The notes below the pieces were generated by a model. The model searched no databases. It had not been told where the DNA came from and was given only the letters and a program-made list of their open reading frames with translations. Of a stretch of DNA of 64,000 nt, positions 24,671-33,513 are shown one piece after another (the stretch's first letter is position 1; each line of letters begins with the position of its first letter). The DNA is from an uncultured Collinsella sp. (lineage in GTDB: Bacteria; Actinomycetota; Coriobacteriia; Coriobacteriales; Coriobacteriaceae): positions 81,726 to 145,725 of the forward strand of contig UQHZ01000004.1 in assembly GCA_900541055.1 (NCBI GenBank). The letters run 5' to 3'. A program made the translations under genes and the position numbers.

Positions 24671-26254
24671 TTACAGCTCGTAGAGCGTGGTGAACTTGTC
24701 CTGCAGGTAGCTGCAGTAGTAGCGGGCATCGAACGCCATGCCGCACGCGCCCTTGATGAGCTCCGGCGCGTCCTTGGCGCGGCCCCACTGCCAAATGTGC
24801 TCGCCCAGCCAGGCGCGGACGGGTGTCAGGTCGCCGCTCGCACAGGCGCCGTTGAGGTCGACACCGTCGCGGCACATGGCCGGCACAAACATGGCGTCGT
24901 AGGCGCTGCCCAGCGCATAGGTGGGGAAGTAGCCAAACGAGCCGCCGCTCCAGTGCGTATCCTGTAGGCAGCCGTGCGTGTCGTCGGGAACGGGAATGCC
25001 CAGGTACTCATCCATGAAGCGGTTCCAAAGCGCGGGGATATCCTTGGCTGTGGCCTCGCCGGCAAACAGCATGCGCTCGATCTCGTAGCGCACCATAACG
25101 TGCAGCGGATAGGTGAGCTCGTCGGCCTCGGTGCGGATCAGCGAAGGCTGCGCGATGTTCACGGCGTGGTAGAGCGTGTCCTCGTCGACGTCGCCGTAGA
25201 CCTCGGGTGCGTGACGGCGCAGCACCTCGAGCAGCGGTCCCATAAAGGCGCGGCTGCGACCTACGGTGTTCTCGAAAAAGCGGCTCTGGCTCTCGTGGAT
25301 GCCCATGGAGGTGCCGCCCTCAAGACAGGTGCGCGCATAGGCGGGATTGACGCCCAGCTCGTACATGGCGTGTCCCGCTTCGTGGATGATGCTGTAGACG
25401 TTGGAGATGCAATCGTCCTCGTAGATGTGTGTCGCGATGCGCGCGTCACCCACGGCAAAGCCCTCGCTAAACGGGTGCTCGGTAAAGGCAAGCGTGGTGT
25501 CGTTCAGGTTCAGGCCGACGAGCTTCATAAGGTCGAAGCTCATGGCGCGCTGGGCGGCCTCGGGCACGCGGGCGTGCAAAAAGTCGGCAGCGGGCTGCTG
25601 GCCGCGCTCGCCGATAGCGTGCACGAGCGGCACGACCGTCGCCTTGACCTCATCGCAAAACGCATCGAAGCTCTCGGCAGAAAGGCCGCGCTCGTACTGG
25701 TCGAGCCAAACGTCGTATGGGTCGCGCTTGGGGTCCATGAGTTCGGCCTGATGCTTAAGTTGGGCGACGATTTTATCCACATAGGGCTCAAAACTCGCCC
25801 AGTCGTTGGCCGTCTTGGCCTTGTGCCACACGGCATCGGCCTCGCAGGTGAGCCTGGTCCAGGCCTCGGCCTCCTCGGTGGGGATGACGCTTGCCTCGCG
25901 CTGGTCGCGGCCGAGCACGCGGATCTCGTCGAGCAGCTGCGGGTTGTCGATCTTGCCGCCGGCGACGGTTTCGCGTGCCAGCGAGTGCACAAGTTCGACA
26001 GACTTTTTGCTGGTCAGGAGCTTGTGATGCTCGCCGGCAAGCGTGCCCATGGCGTCGGCACGGGCGGCAGCGCCGTCGGCAGGAGCAATCGTCGCTCCAT
26101 CGAACTCGGCAATCTTGAGCAGGTACTCGCGAGTCCACAGCTTGCCCTCGAGTTTGCGGAACTTTTTGACGGCCTTGTCGACTTTAGCAGCCTTGACGCC
26201 CTTGGCAGCCTTTGCCACGGCGGCCTGGGCCTTCTTATCGAGTTTCTTTCCCAT
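24671..26254 (-). CDS. M32 family metallocarboxypeptidase
   Basis: A 527-residue zinc carboxypeptidase of the Taq/Pfu type, releasing C-terminal residues from peptides. The zinc motif is SIIHEAGHAMYELG, and the family motifs GTSMGIHESQSRFFEN and IRTEADELTYPLHV both follow. The first 45 residues are Lys/Ala-rich (KKAQAAVAKAAKG) and precede the usual start near KLEGKLWTREYL, so this homologue has a basic extension. Start: ATG after AAGGATACGGT. No signal peptide; the enzyme is cytoplasmic and fits peptide catabolism. Confidence 0.93.
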   Translation of the reverse strand: MGKKLDKKAQAAVAKAAKGVKAAKVDKAVKKFRKLEGKLWTREYLLKIAEFDGATIAPADGAAARADAMGTLAGEHHKLLTSKKSVELVHSLARETVAGGKIDNPQLLDEIRVLGRDQREASVIPTEEAEAWTRLTCEADAVWHKAKTANDWASFEPYVDKIVAQLKHQAELMDPKRDPYDVWLDQYERGLSAESFDAFCDEVKATVVPLVHAIGERGQQPAADFLHARVPEAAQRAMSFDLMKLVGLNLNDTTLAFTEHPFSEGFAVGDARIATHIYEDDCISNVYSIIHEAGHAMYELGVNPAYARTCLEGGTSMGIHESQSRFFENTVGRSRAFMGPLLEVLRRHAPEVYGDVDEDTLYHAVNIAQPSLIRTEADELTYPLHVMVRYEIERMLFAGEATAKDIPALWNRFMDEYLGIPVPDDTHGCLQDTHWSGGSFGYFPTYALGSAYDAMFVPAMCRDGVDLNGACASGDLTPVRAWLGEHIWQWGRAKDAPELIKGACGMAFDARYYCSYLQDKFTTLYEL

Positions 26255-26390
26255 ACCGTATCCTTAATCTCGCAGGCCGAGCGCCGCAGACGGGTGCGCG
26301 GCCAGTTTGCACAGCTACCTGCCTTGTACCCAGCGCGAACAAAACGGAACGCGGCGATGCGCTCGCGAAATGTGTTATCCTATAGCCCAA

Positions 26391-26674
26391 TGCGTTGACG
26401 GAGAGGGTTTTGCCCGCCGTGTCGCCGGCAAGAGAGGGAAGGTCATGGGCTGCAAGCCTTCCTGCGGTGGCAAGGGCTAAGCGTTCACTCCCGAGCAGCG
26501 ACCTCAACGGGCGCGCGGCCAGTGGCAGCAAAGCCCCAGTAGGGAAGCCGTGAGCCTCGCGACAAGAGGCGCAGAGTGGGCGCGGCGGGCCAGACATCCG
26601 CCGGGTCAAACAAGGTGGTACCGCGGAATTTAACCGTCCTTGGGCAATGCACATGCCCGAGGGCGGTTTTTTGT
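26391..26674 (+). promoter_or_regulatory. pheS: T-box leader (tRNA-Phe sensing) of pheST
   Basis: The conserved T-box GGTGGTACCGCGG is at 26614-26626. It is followed by a terminator (26633-26672) whose 5' arm ACCGTCCTTGGGCA pairs with TGCCCGAGGGCGGT before a T run. Stem I is recognisable at about 26430-26465 from AGAGAGGGAAGG, an apical GGGCTGCAAG loop and CCTTCC. The likely specifier is TTC (Phe) at 26484-26486, followed by A as usual. Uncharged tRNA-Phe should promote readthrough into pheS. The exact 5' end is uncertain. Confidence 0.9.
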
Positions 26675-26758
26675 TACCGAACCGGGCCGCGCATCTGCAG
26701 CATCGGGCGGCGTCAGCCGCCCCGGCAAGCGAGATGTGCGAGAGACGAAAGGGAAGAC

Positions 26759-27835
26759 ATGAGTCTGATTGATGATCTGGTCAAACTCGAGGAAGAGGCC
26801 AAGGAGCTCGTCACTAGCGCCGACGACGCCGCCAAGCTCGAGGCTGCGCGCGTTGAGCTGCTCGGTCGCAAAGGCCGTATCACCGGCCTGATGCGCATGA
26901 TGGGCAAGCTCGCTCCCGAGGATCGTCCCATGATGGGCAAGCGCGCCAACGAGATGCGCCAGCTGATCGAGGGCATGCTCGACGAGCGCACCACCGAGAT
27001 GAAGGCCGCCGCCCTCAAGCACACACTCGAGCACGAGGCCGTCGACATCACGCTGCCGGGCATCCGTCCGCAGATCGGTCACCAGCACCTGATCAAGCAG
27101 ATCATCGAGGAGGCCGAGGACATCTTCTGCGGCATCGGCTACACCGTCGAGTCCGGCCCCATGGTCGATACTTCCTACTACAACTTCACTGCGCTCAACG
27201 CCCCCATGGATCACCCGAGCCGCTCGGCCCGCGATACCTTCTACGTGGTCGATAACAACCCCGGCAGCGTCGCGCACCCCGAGGCTCACGCCCATGGCGA
27301 GTCCGACGTGCTGCTGCGCACCCAGACTTCGGGCGTGCAGATTCACACCATGGAGTCGCAGAAGCCGCCCATCTACATGATCTGCCCGGGCACCGTCTAC
27401 CGTCCCGACACGGCCGACGCCTGCCACCTGCCGCAGTTCAACCAGATCGAAGGCCTGGTCGTCGACGAGGGTATCACCTTTGGCGACCTGAAGGGCACGC
27501 TCGACTACTTTGTTAAGTGCATGTTTGGCGAGGACCGCAAGACGCGCTACCGTCCGCACTTCTTCCCCTTCACCGAGCCGAGCTGCGAGGTGGACGTGAG
27601 CTGCCACGTCTGCGGCGGCAAGGGCTGCAACTTCTGCAAGCACAGCGGCTGGATCGAGATCTTGGGCTGCGGCATGGTCGACCCCAACGTCCTGATCAAC
27701 TGCGGCATCGACCCCGAGAAGTATACCGGCTTCGCCTTTGGCATTGGCGCCGAGCGCGTCGCGGCACTGCGCTACGACCTGCCCGACCTCAGAACTCTCA
27801 TGACTGGCGATATGCGCTTCTTGAATCAGTTCTAG
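26759..27835 (+). CDS. pheS: Phenylalanyl-tRNA synthetase alpha subunit
   Basis: A 358-residue class II synthetase subunit that, with PheT, charges tRNA-Phe as an alpha2-beta2 enzyme. The ATG at 26759 follows GAAAGGGAAG; frames extending upstream run through the T-box leader. Residues 1-85 are the coiled-coil tRNA-binding arm. Motif 2 is RYRPHFFPFTEPSCEVDV and motif 3 is GFAFGIGAERVAALRYD. Between them lies a Cys-rich insertion, CHVCGGKGCNFC, seen in many bacterial PheS. It is controlled by the T-box leader and followed by pheT after 184 bases. Confidence 0.96.
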   Translation: MSLIDDLVKLEEEAKELVTSADDAAKLEAARVELLGRKGRITGLMRMMGKLAPEDRPMMGKRANEMRQLIEGMLDERTTEMKAAALKHTLEHEAVDITLPGIRPQIGHQHLIKQIIEEAEDIFCGIGYTVESGPMVDTSYYNFTALNAPMDHPSRSARDTFYVVDNNPGSVAHPEAHAHGESDVLLRTQTSGVQIHTMESQKPPIYMICPGTVYRPDTADACHLPQFNQIEGLVVDEGITFGDLKGTLDYFVKCMFGEDRKTRYRPHFFPFTEPSCEVDVSCHVCGGKGCNFCKHSGWIEILGCGMVDPNVLINCGIDPEKYTGFAFGIGAERVAALRYDLPDLRTLMTGDMRFLNQF

Positions 27836-28019
27836 GCTGCGGCTTGCCCAAGCACGGCACTTCGGCGCTCATTCGTCGCTTGCGTACCAAAGTACGTGGC
27901 GCTCCTCTTTCGGGCCGATCTGCCGCACTTGGACAACCCTCGTTTTGTAAGGAATGTTCACAAAGTTGAAGTTTCCACCTGCATCTCTTCGCAGGCTTTC
28001 AGTATGAAAGGAGAGCTAG
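27836..28019 (+). other. pheS-pheT spacer with palindromic segments
   Basis: The 184 bases between pheS and pheT encode no protein. They contain GCGTACCAAAGTACG around 27889 and a small CCTGC / GCAGG hairpin near 27980, but no T-tract terminator, so the two genes are probably co-transcribed. Such a long spacer is unusual for pheST. Confidence 0.5.
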
Positions 28020-30473
28020 ATGCGTGTTTCTTACGACTGGCTCAAGACCATGATCGATATTCCGGAGGATCCCAAGACCCTTTCGGACGAATATATCCGT
28101 ACCGGCACCGAGGTCGAGGCGATCGACACCGTGGGCGAGTCCTTCGACCACGTGGTGACCGCCCAGGTGCTCACCAAGACCCCGCACCCCGATAGCGACC
28201 ACATGTATGTGTGCTCGGTCGACGTGGGTGACAAGAACCTCGACGCCGACGGCAACCCCGCTCCGCTGCAGATCGTCTGCGGCGCGCAGAACTTCGAGGC
28301 CGGTGACCACATCGTCACGGCCATGATCGGCGCTGTCCTGCCCGGCGACGTCAAGATCAAGAAGAGCAAGCTTCGCGGCGTCGTGTCCATGGGCATGAAC
28401 TGCTCCGCGCGCGAGCTCGGCCTGGGCGGCGACCACTCCGGCATTATGATCCTGCCCGAGGATACGCCCTGCGGCATGCCGTTTGCCGAGTACGTGGGCT
28501 CGAGTGATACCGTGCTCGACTGCGAGATCACGCCCAACCGCCCCGACTGCCTGTCCATGATCGGCATGGCCCGCGAGACCGGTGCCATCTTCGACCGCGA
28601 TTTCCACGTTGAGCTGCCCGCTATCAAGGCGGAGACCGGCCGCGCGACCGACGACGAGCTTTCCGTCGAGATTGCCGACGAGGGCCTGTGCGACCGCTAC
28701 GTCGCCCGCATCGTGCGCAACGTGAAGGTCGGCCCGTCGCCCGACTGGATGGTCAAGCGCCTTAACGCCCTGGGCGTGCGCCCGCACAACAATATCGTCG
28801 ACATCACCAACTATGTGATGATGCTCACCGGTCAGCCGCTGCACGCCTTTGACCTGGACACCTTTGCCGAGCGCGATGGCAGGCGCCGCGTGGTGGTTCG
28901 CGCCGCCCAGCAGGACGAGAAGTTCACGACGCTCGACGGCGAGGAGCGTGTGCTCGATGCCGGCATGGGCCTCATCACCGACGGCGAGCGCCCTGTGGCG
29001 TTGGCCGGCGTTATGGGCGGCATGGATTCCGAGATCGAGGACGATACCGTCGATGTGATGGTCGAGAGCGCCTGCTTCAACGCCGGTCGCACCTCGCACA
29101 CCAGCCGCGATCTGTCGCTGATCTCCGACGCCTCCATTCGCTTTGAGCGCCAGGTTGACGAGACCGGCTGCGTGGATGTTGCCGACATTGCCTGCGCGCT
29201 GATTGAGGAGATCGCCGGCGGCGAGGTCGCCCCCGGCTATGTGGACGTGTTCCCCGCGCCCAAGACCATCGACAGCATCAAGCTGCGCCTGGCCCGCGTG
29301 CACGCCATCTGCGGTGCCGACATCGAGTCCGACTTTATCGAGCGCTCGCTCACCCGCCTGGGCTGCACCGTCGAGCGCGACGGCGAAGACTTTATGGTTA
29401 CCCCGCCGAGCTTCCGCCCCGACCTGCCGCGCGAGATTGACCTGATCGAGGAGGTCCTGCGCCTGTGGGGCATGGGCCGCGTGACGGCGACCATCCCGGC
29501 TGCCAAGAACCACATTGGCGGCCTGACCCGCGAGCAGAAGCTCACCCGTAAGGTCGGCGAGATCCTGCGCGCCTGCGGCCTCAATGAGACCACGACTTTT
29601 GGCTTTGCCGCTCCGGGCGACCTGGAGAAGATCGGCATGTCCACCGAGGGCCGCGGCTGCCCCGTGGTGCTCATGAATCCGCTGGTAGCCGAGCAGACCG
29701 AGATGCGTCGCTCGCTGCTGCCGGGCCTGCTGCAATCCGTGGCCTATAACGAGGCGCACGGCACGCCCAACGTGCACCTGTACGAGGTCGGCAGCCTGTT
29801 CCACGGCCGCGAGAACGCCAGCCTGCCCAGGGAGACCAAGTCCGTGGCGGGTGTGCTCTCGGGCCAGTGGAGCGAGCAGTCTTGGAACATGAAGTACCGC
29901 AAGCTGCGTTTCTTCTTTGGCAAGGGCATTGTCGAAGAGCTGCTCGCCCAGCTGCGCATCGAGAAGGTTCGCTTCCGTCCCGTCGAGGGCGAGGGCTATG
30001 CCTTCCTGCAGCCGGGTCGTGCGGCCGAGGTTCTGTCCGGCGGCGCCGTGCTGGGCTGGGTCGGCGAGATTCATCCCGAGGCGCGCGAAGCTATGGGCAT
30101 CGACGAGGTCGTCGTTGCCTTTGAGCTCGATCTGGACAAGCTGATCAAGGGCGCCCGCAACCAGGAGAACTACCGCGAGTTCTCGCAGTACCCGGCTGTT
30201 GAGCACGATTTGGCAATTGTGGTCGATAACTCCGTGACCTGCGAGGATCTTGAGCGCCGTATTACCAGCGCCGGTGGCAAGCTGCTCGAGGGCGTTCGCC
30301 TGTTCGACGTTTACCGCGATCCCATCCGCATCGGAGCGGGCAAGAAGTCCATGGCTTTTGCGCTTACGTATCGCTCAGACGACCACACGCTCACCAGCGA
30401 AGAGGTCGAGAAGGCGCACCAGAAGATCGTCACCAAGGTGTGCAAGGGCGTAAACGGCGAGGTCCGCGGCTAG
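28020..30473 (+). CDS. pheT: Phenylalanyl-tRNA synthetase beta subunit
   Basis: An 817-residue partner of PheS. Start: ATG after GAAAGGAGAG. The order of domains is standard. An N-terminal EMAP-type tRNA-binding domain (residues about 40-150) contains VDVGDKNL and LQIVCGAQNF. B3/B4 editing modules follow, then B5 with PPSFRPDLPREIDLIEEV. A catalytic-like core holds NPLVAEQTEMRRSLLPGLL, and a C-terminal anticodon-binding FDX domain, FSQYPAVEHDLAIVV onward, ends the protein. Full length for the family, no disruption. Confidence 0.96.
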   Translation: MRVSYDWLKTMIDIPEDPKTLSDEYIRTGTEVEAIDTVGESFDHVVTAQVLTKTPHPDSDHMYVCSVDVGDKNLDADGNPAPLQIVCGAQNFEAGDHIVTAMIGAVLPGDVKIKKSKLRGVVSMGMNCSARELGLGGDHSGIMILPEDTPCGMPFAEYVGSSDTVLDCEITPNRPDCLSMIGMARETGAIFDRDFHVELPAIKAETGRATDDELSVEIADEGLCDRYVARIVRNVKVGPSPDWMVKRLNALGVRPHNNIVDITNYVMMLTGQPLHAFDLDTFAERDGRRRVVVRAAQQDEKFTTLDGEERVLDAGMGLITDGERPVALAGVMGGMDSEIEDDTVDVMVESACFNAGRTSHTSRDLSLISDASIRFERQVDETGCVDVADIACALIEEIAGGEVAPGYVDVFPAPKTIDSIKLRLARVHAICGADIESDFIERSLTRLGCTVERDGEDFMVTPPSFRPDLPREIDLIEEVLRLWGMGRVTATIPAAKNHIGGLTREQKLTRKVGEILRACGLNETTTFGFAAPGDLEKIGMSTEGRGCPVVLMNPLVAEQTEMRRSLLPGLLQSVAYNEAHGTPNVHLYEVGSLFHGRENASLPRETKSVAGVLSGQWSEQSWNMKYRKLRFFFGKGIVEELLAQLRIEKVRFRPVEGEGYAFLQPGRAAEVLSGGAVLGWVGEIHPEAREAMGIDEVVVAFELDLDKLIKGARNQENYREFSQYPAVEHDLAIVVDNSVTCEDLERRITSAGGKLLEGVRLFDVYRDPIRIGAGKKSMAFALTYRSDDHTLTSEEVEKAHQKIVTKVCKGVNGEVRG

Positions 30474-30594
30474 GTCCTGCACTGGGTATGGGCCAGCGGT
30501 GGCTGCCGCCGAGCTCTACGTGACTGCCATGCTCGGTATAAAGCACTGCTGAGCCTGCATATATGACACGCGCATTACATAACGGCGTGCTGCT

Positions 30595-30623
30595 TTGTCG
30601 GCAGTGCGCCGTTTTGCTATGAT
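30595..30623 (+). promoter_or_regulatory. Promoter of the cbiM-type operon
   Basis: TTGTCG (30595-30600) and TATGAT (30618-30623) are 17 bases apart. The start would fall near 30630, just before the NikR-like operator. The preceding stretch 30474-30590 shows no gene. Confidence 0.75.
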
Positions 30624-30633
30624 AGCCCGCGGC

Positions 30634-30661
30634 GTGTTACGAATTTGACAATACGTAACAC
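30634..30661 (+). promoter_or_regulatory. NikR-type operator
   Basis: GTGTTAC, 14 bases, GTAACAC: a perfect dyad matching the GTGTTAC-N14-GTAACAC form described for NikR in several non-enterobacterial groups. It spans about +4 to +31 relative to the predicted start, the right place for repression. It is the main evidence that the transporter behind it carries nickel. Confidence 0.8.
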
Positions 30662-30718
30662 TGGCAAGGTGATTTAAGCGGCGTTGCAATTCCGTGCGCC
30701 GACAACCGGGAGGCGTAC

Positions 30719-31804
30719 ATGCACATTCCAGATAATTATCTGTCCCCGCAGACCGATGCCGTCATGGCGGTGGCAATGGTGCCCGTTTGGGTCCACTGCA
30801 TCAAGAAGGTGCGCGCCACGCTCGATCGCGAGCACATGGCTTTCCTGGGCATCTGCGCCGCATTTTCCTTCTTGCTCATGATGTTCAACGTGCCGTTGCC
30901 CGGCGGCACCACAGGCCACGCCGTCGGCGGCGCACTCATCGCGTTGCTGCTGGGCCCCGAGGCCGCGGCTATCGCTGTCTCGGTCGCGCTGGCGCTGCAG
31001 GCGCTGCTATTTGGCGACGGCGGCGTTCTGTCGTTTGGCGCCAACTGCTTTAACATGGCCTTTGTGCTGCCGTTTGTCGCTGCTATCGTGTTCCGTGCGC
31101 TCAACAGCCGTCTGTACGACAAGAGCTGGGGCACCTCGGTTTCTGCCATCGTGAGCGGCTGGGTCGGTCTGTGCCTGGCGGCCCTGTGCGCGGCAATCGA
31201 GTTTGGTATTCAGCCGATGCTCTTTACCAACGCTTCAGGTGCGCCGCTGTACTGCCCCTTCCCGTTGTCTGTGGCTATTCCGGCCATGTTGATCCCGCAT
31301 ATGCTGGTCGCCGGTGTTGTCGAGGGCGTGGCGACGGCTGCGATCTACGGTTTCATTAAGAAGACGGCACCGAGCATTATCGTCGGACCCGAGGCCGTCG
31401 ATGGCCAGCTTGCTGCCGAGGGCGCTGCTGCCAAGAAGACCTCGCTGGTCCCCACGCTCATCTTGGTTGCCGTGCTTGTCGTGGCCACGCCGCTGGGCCT
31501 GCTGGCCACGGGTGACGCCTGGGGTGAGTGGGACGCCGAGGGCGCCGCGACCGCCGTTCAGGAGGCTGGCGACGACAGCCTGCAGGCTTCGGTCGGTCTC
31601 GACACCCCGACCTTTGCCGACGCGCTGCCCACGGGTGATTACCTGCAGGCCTATTCCGAGGAGCAGGGTCTTGGCTTTGCCGGTCAGGCTGCCATGTATA
31701 TCCTGTCCGGCGTGATTGGCGTGGCGGTGCTCACCATCGCATTCCGTCTGATCTCGCTGACGGTCAAGGAAAGCGGTGCTCATGGCAATAGCCGAGCTGC
31801 CTAG
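30719..31804 (+). CDS. cbiM: ECF-type nickel/cobalt transporter, CbiM/NikM substrate component
   Basis: A 361-residue membrane protein. It begins MHIPDNYLSP, the invariant Met-His-Ile start whose N-terminal His takes part in metal binding in this family, and the ATG follows CGGGAGG. Seven or so helices fill residues 15-235. The C-terminal part has ATPLGLLATGDAWGEWDAEG and a final helix near residues 325-348, corresponding to a fused CbiN/NikN-like portion. It is first in an operon with the T component and the ATPase, and the NikR-type operator upstream argues for nickel rather than cobalt. Confidence 0.92.
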   Translation: MHIPDNYLSPQTDAVMAVAMVPVWVHCIKKVRATLDREHMAFLGICAAFSFLLMMFNVPLPGGTTGHAVGGALIALLLGPEAAAIAVSVALALQALLFGDGGVLSFGANCFNMAFVLPFVAAIVFRALNSRLYDKSWGTSVSAIVSGWVGLCLAALCAAIEFGIQPMLFTNASGAPLYCPFPLSVAIPAMLIPHMLVAGVVEGVATAAIYGFIKKTAPSIIVGPEAVDGQLAAEGAAAKKTSLVPTLILVAVLVVATPLGLLATGDAWGEWDAEGAATAVQEAGDDSLQASVGLDTPTFADALPTGDYLQAYSEEQGLGFAGQAAMYILSGVIGVAVLTIAFRLISLTVKESGAHGNSRAA

Positions 31805-32618
31805 CTGGCTTGCGACCGAGGAGCAATACGAGCCCGCGGGGGCTCGGCATCGTGTGATGCAAAAGAATGTCCTGCACCTGGCGAGCCTGCTTGAGCGGGT
31901 TCGCCTGGGTGGAGGCGCGCACGAGGGCGGGTCGATGGTCGACCGCGCCCTTTCTTGCGTTTCGGCTCCGGTGCGCCTGGTGGGGATGTTCGTCTGCGTC
32001 CTGTGCGTGTGTCTGACGCAGAGTCCGCTGTACCTGATGCTGATGGCGGCGATCGCGTTGGTGCTGGTCGCGGTGCGCCCCGCACGCGGGCTGCGTGCGA
32101 CCTTTGTACCGGCGCTCGGCGCCACGGGGCTTGCGGTGGTTCTGGCACTGCCTGCCCTGCTGCTGGGCGCGTCTGCCACGAGCGCCATGCTCAAGATCGC
32201 GCTCAAGACCTTCATTAATGTGTCGCTGGTGCTGGGCGTTTCGTGGACGCTTACCTGGAGTCGCATGTCTGCGGCGCTTAAGATGCTGCATCTACCCGAC
32301 GAAGTTATCTTTACGTTTGATATGGCGCTCAAGCACATCGAGGTGCTGGGTCGTACGGCGCACAATCTGTGCGAATCGGTCATGCTGCGCAGCGTTGGCC
32401 GTGCGCCCGAGGGATTTTCGCGTACCGATTCGATCGCGGGTATCATGGGCATGACCTTTATCAAGGCGATGAAATGCAGCCGCGCGATGGACGAGGCCAT
32501 GCTTTGCCGCGGCTTTGCCGGTGCGTATCCGGCTCCCGCGCGCGCCAGGTTTGGCTGGCGCGATGCGGTTTACGCGGTCGTTGTGGTTCTGCTCGCCGTG
32601 TTGTGCGCGGTGCTGTAG
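31782..32618 (+). CDS. cbiQ: ECF transporter transmembrane (T) component
   Basis: A 278-residue EcfT/CbiQ-family membrane protein that couples the ATPase to CbiM. The ATG at 31782 lies inside the end of cbiM (23-base overlap), behind AAGGAAAG. Helices are visible near residues 64-85, 88-105 and 110-132 and again at the C-terminus. The coupling-helix motif appears as MLRSVGRAPEGFSR with AMDEAMLCRGF, matching the two Ala-Arg-Gly-like signatures of EcfT. Confidence 0.88.
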   Translation: MAIAELPSWLATEEQYEPAGARHRVMQKNVLHLASLLERVRLGGGAHEGGSMVDRALSCVSAPVRLVGMFVCVLCVCLTQSPLYLMLMAAIALVLVAVRPARGLRATFVPALGATGLAVVLALPALLLGASATSAMLKIALKTFINVSLVLGVSWTLTWSRMSAALKMLHLPDEVIFTFDMALKHIEVLGRTAHNLCESVMLRSVGRAPEGFSRTDSIAGIMGMTFIKAMKCSRAMDEAMLCRGFAGAYPAPARARFGWRDAVYAVVVVLLAVLCAVL

Positions 32619-32662
32619 CGCGGGCGGTCTAGCCGTCGATGTGAGTAGGGAAGGGCGACGTT

Positions 32663-33433
32663 TTGACGATCGATATGAATAGTGCGGCGGGCACGAACGG
32701 TGCGGGCGGCGCCGAGGGCGCGCCGCTTATTGAGTTGCGCGACGTGGTGTTCTCCTATGCGGGGCATACGGTTGTCGATGGCGTGTCGCTGCAGGTCGAT
32801 CGCGGTGAACTCGTTGCCCTGCTCGGTCCCAACGGCTGCGGTAAGACGACGATTATGCGTCTTATTAACGGCCTTGAACTCGCGGACGCAGGGGCATACC
32901 TGTTTGACGGGTGTATGGTCGATGCGACATATCTCAAGGATTCCGCGACGGCCCAGTGGTTCCATCAGCGCGTGGGCTTTGTGTTCCAGAATGCCGATGC
33001 GCAGCTCTTTTGCGCCACGGTCGGTGAGGAGGTCGCGTTTGGCCCCGCCCAGATGGGGCTGCCGGCAGACGAGCTCGAGCGCCGCGTGAGCGATGCCATG
33101 GAGCTGTTCCAGGTTGCCGACCTTGCCGACGCCTCTCCCTATCAGCTCTCGGGCGGACAAAAGAAGCGCGTTGCGCTGGCTGCCGTCGTGTCGATGAACC
33201 CCGATATCCTGGTACTCGACGAGCCTACCAACGGACTTGACGAGGATTCATGCGACATCGTGGTCAACTTCTTGCTGGCCTACGTCGCGGCGGGTAAGAC
33301 GGTCTTGATGAGCACACATCATCAGGATTTGGTGCGACGCCTGGGTGCCCGTGCAATCTATATCGATCGATATCACCATGTGGTCGAGGCGCCTTCGCCG
33401 TCGTATGGAACCGAAAGCGGTGCTACGGACTAG
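32663..33433 (+). CDS. cbiO: ECF transporter ATPase component
   Basis: A 256-residue ABC ATPase powering the CbiM/Q transporter. TTG at 32663 is the likely start because GGGAAGGG lies seven bases upstream; ATG at 32675 is too far away. Walker A is GPNGCGKTT, the Q-loop FVFQNADAQLF, the ABC signature LSGGQKKR, Walker B ILVLDEPTNGLD and the switch His in STHHQD. Only one ATPase gene is present, as expected for CbiMQO-type systems. Confidence 0.93.
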   Translation: MTIDMNSAAGTNGAGGAEGAPLIELRDVVFSYAGHTVVDGVSLQVDRGELVALLGPNGCGKTTIMRLINGLELADAGAYLFDGCMVDATYLKDSATAQWFHQRVGFVFQNADAQLFCATVGEEVAFGPAQMGLPADELERRVSDAMELFQVADLADASPYQLSGGQKKRVALAAVVSMNPDILVLDEPTNGLDEDSCDIVVNFLLAYVAAGKTVLMSTHHQDLVRRLGARAIYIDRYHHVVEAPSPSYGTESGATD

Positions 33434-33513
33434 TTGCTGCGTAGAGCGTGCGTAGCCGTCCGCGCGGCTTTGCCGTGATGGTATAGTTATCCAGGTTTTT
33501 TATGGGGGTGGCT

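Noticed and set aside
26445..26480. An 11-codon frame MGCKPSCGGKG with an SD-like GGGAAGG in the pheS leader
   Set aside because: These bases form the distal part of T-box stem I (AGAGAGGGAAGG, GGGCTGCAAG, CCTTCC), so the apparent ribosome-binding site and frame are explained by the RNA fold.
27999..30206. A 735-codon open frame opposite pheT
   Set aside because: It is antisense to the fully recognisable pheT and has no ribosome-binding site or family match.
30474..30718. Cobalamin riboswitch before cbiM
   Set aside because: No B12-box or matching fold is visible, and a NikR-type operator explains the region.
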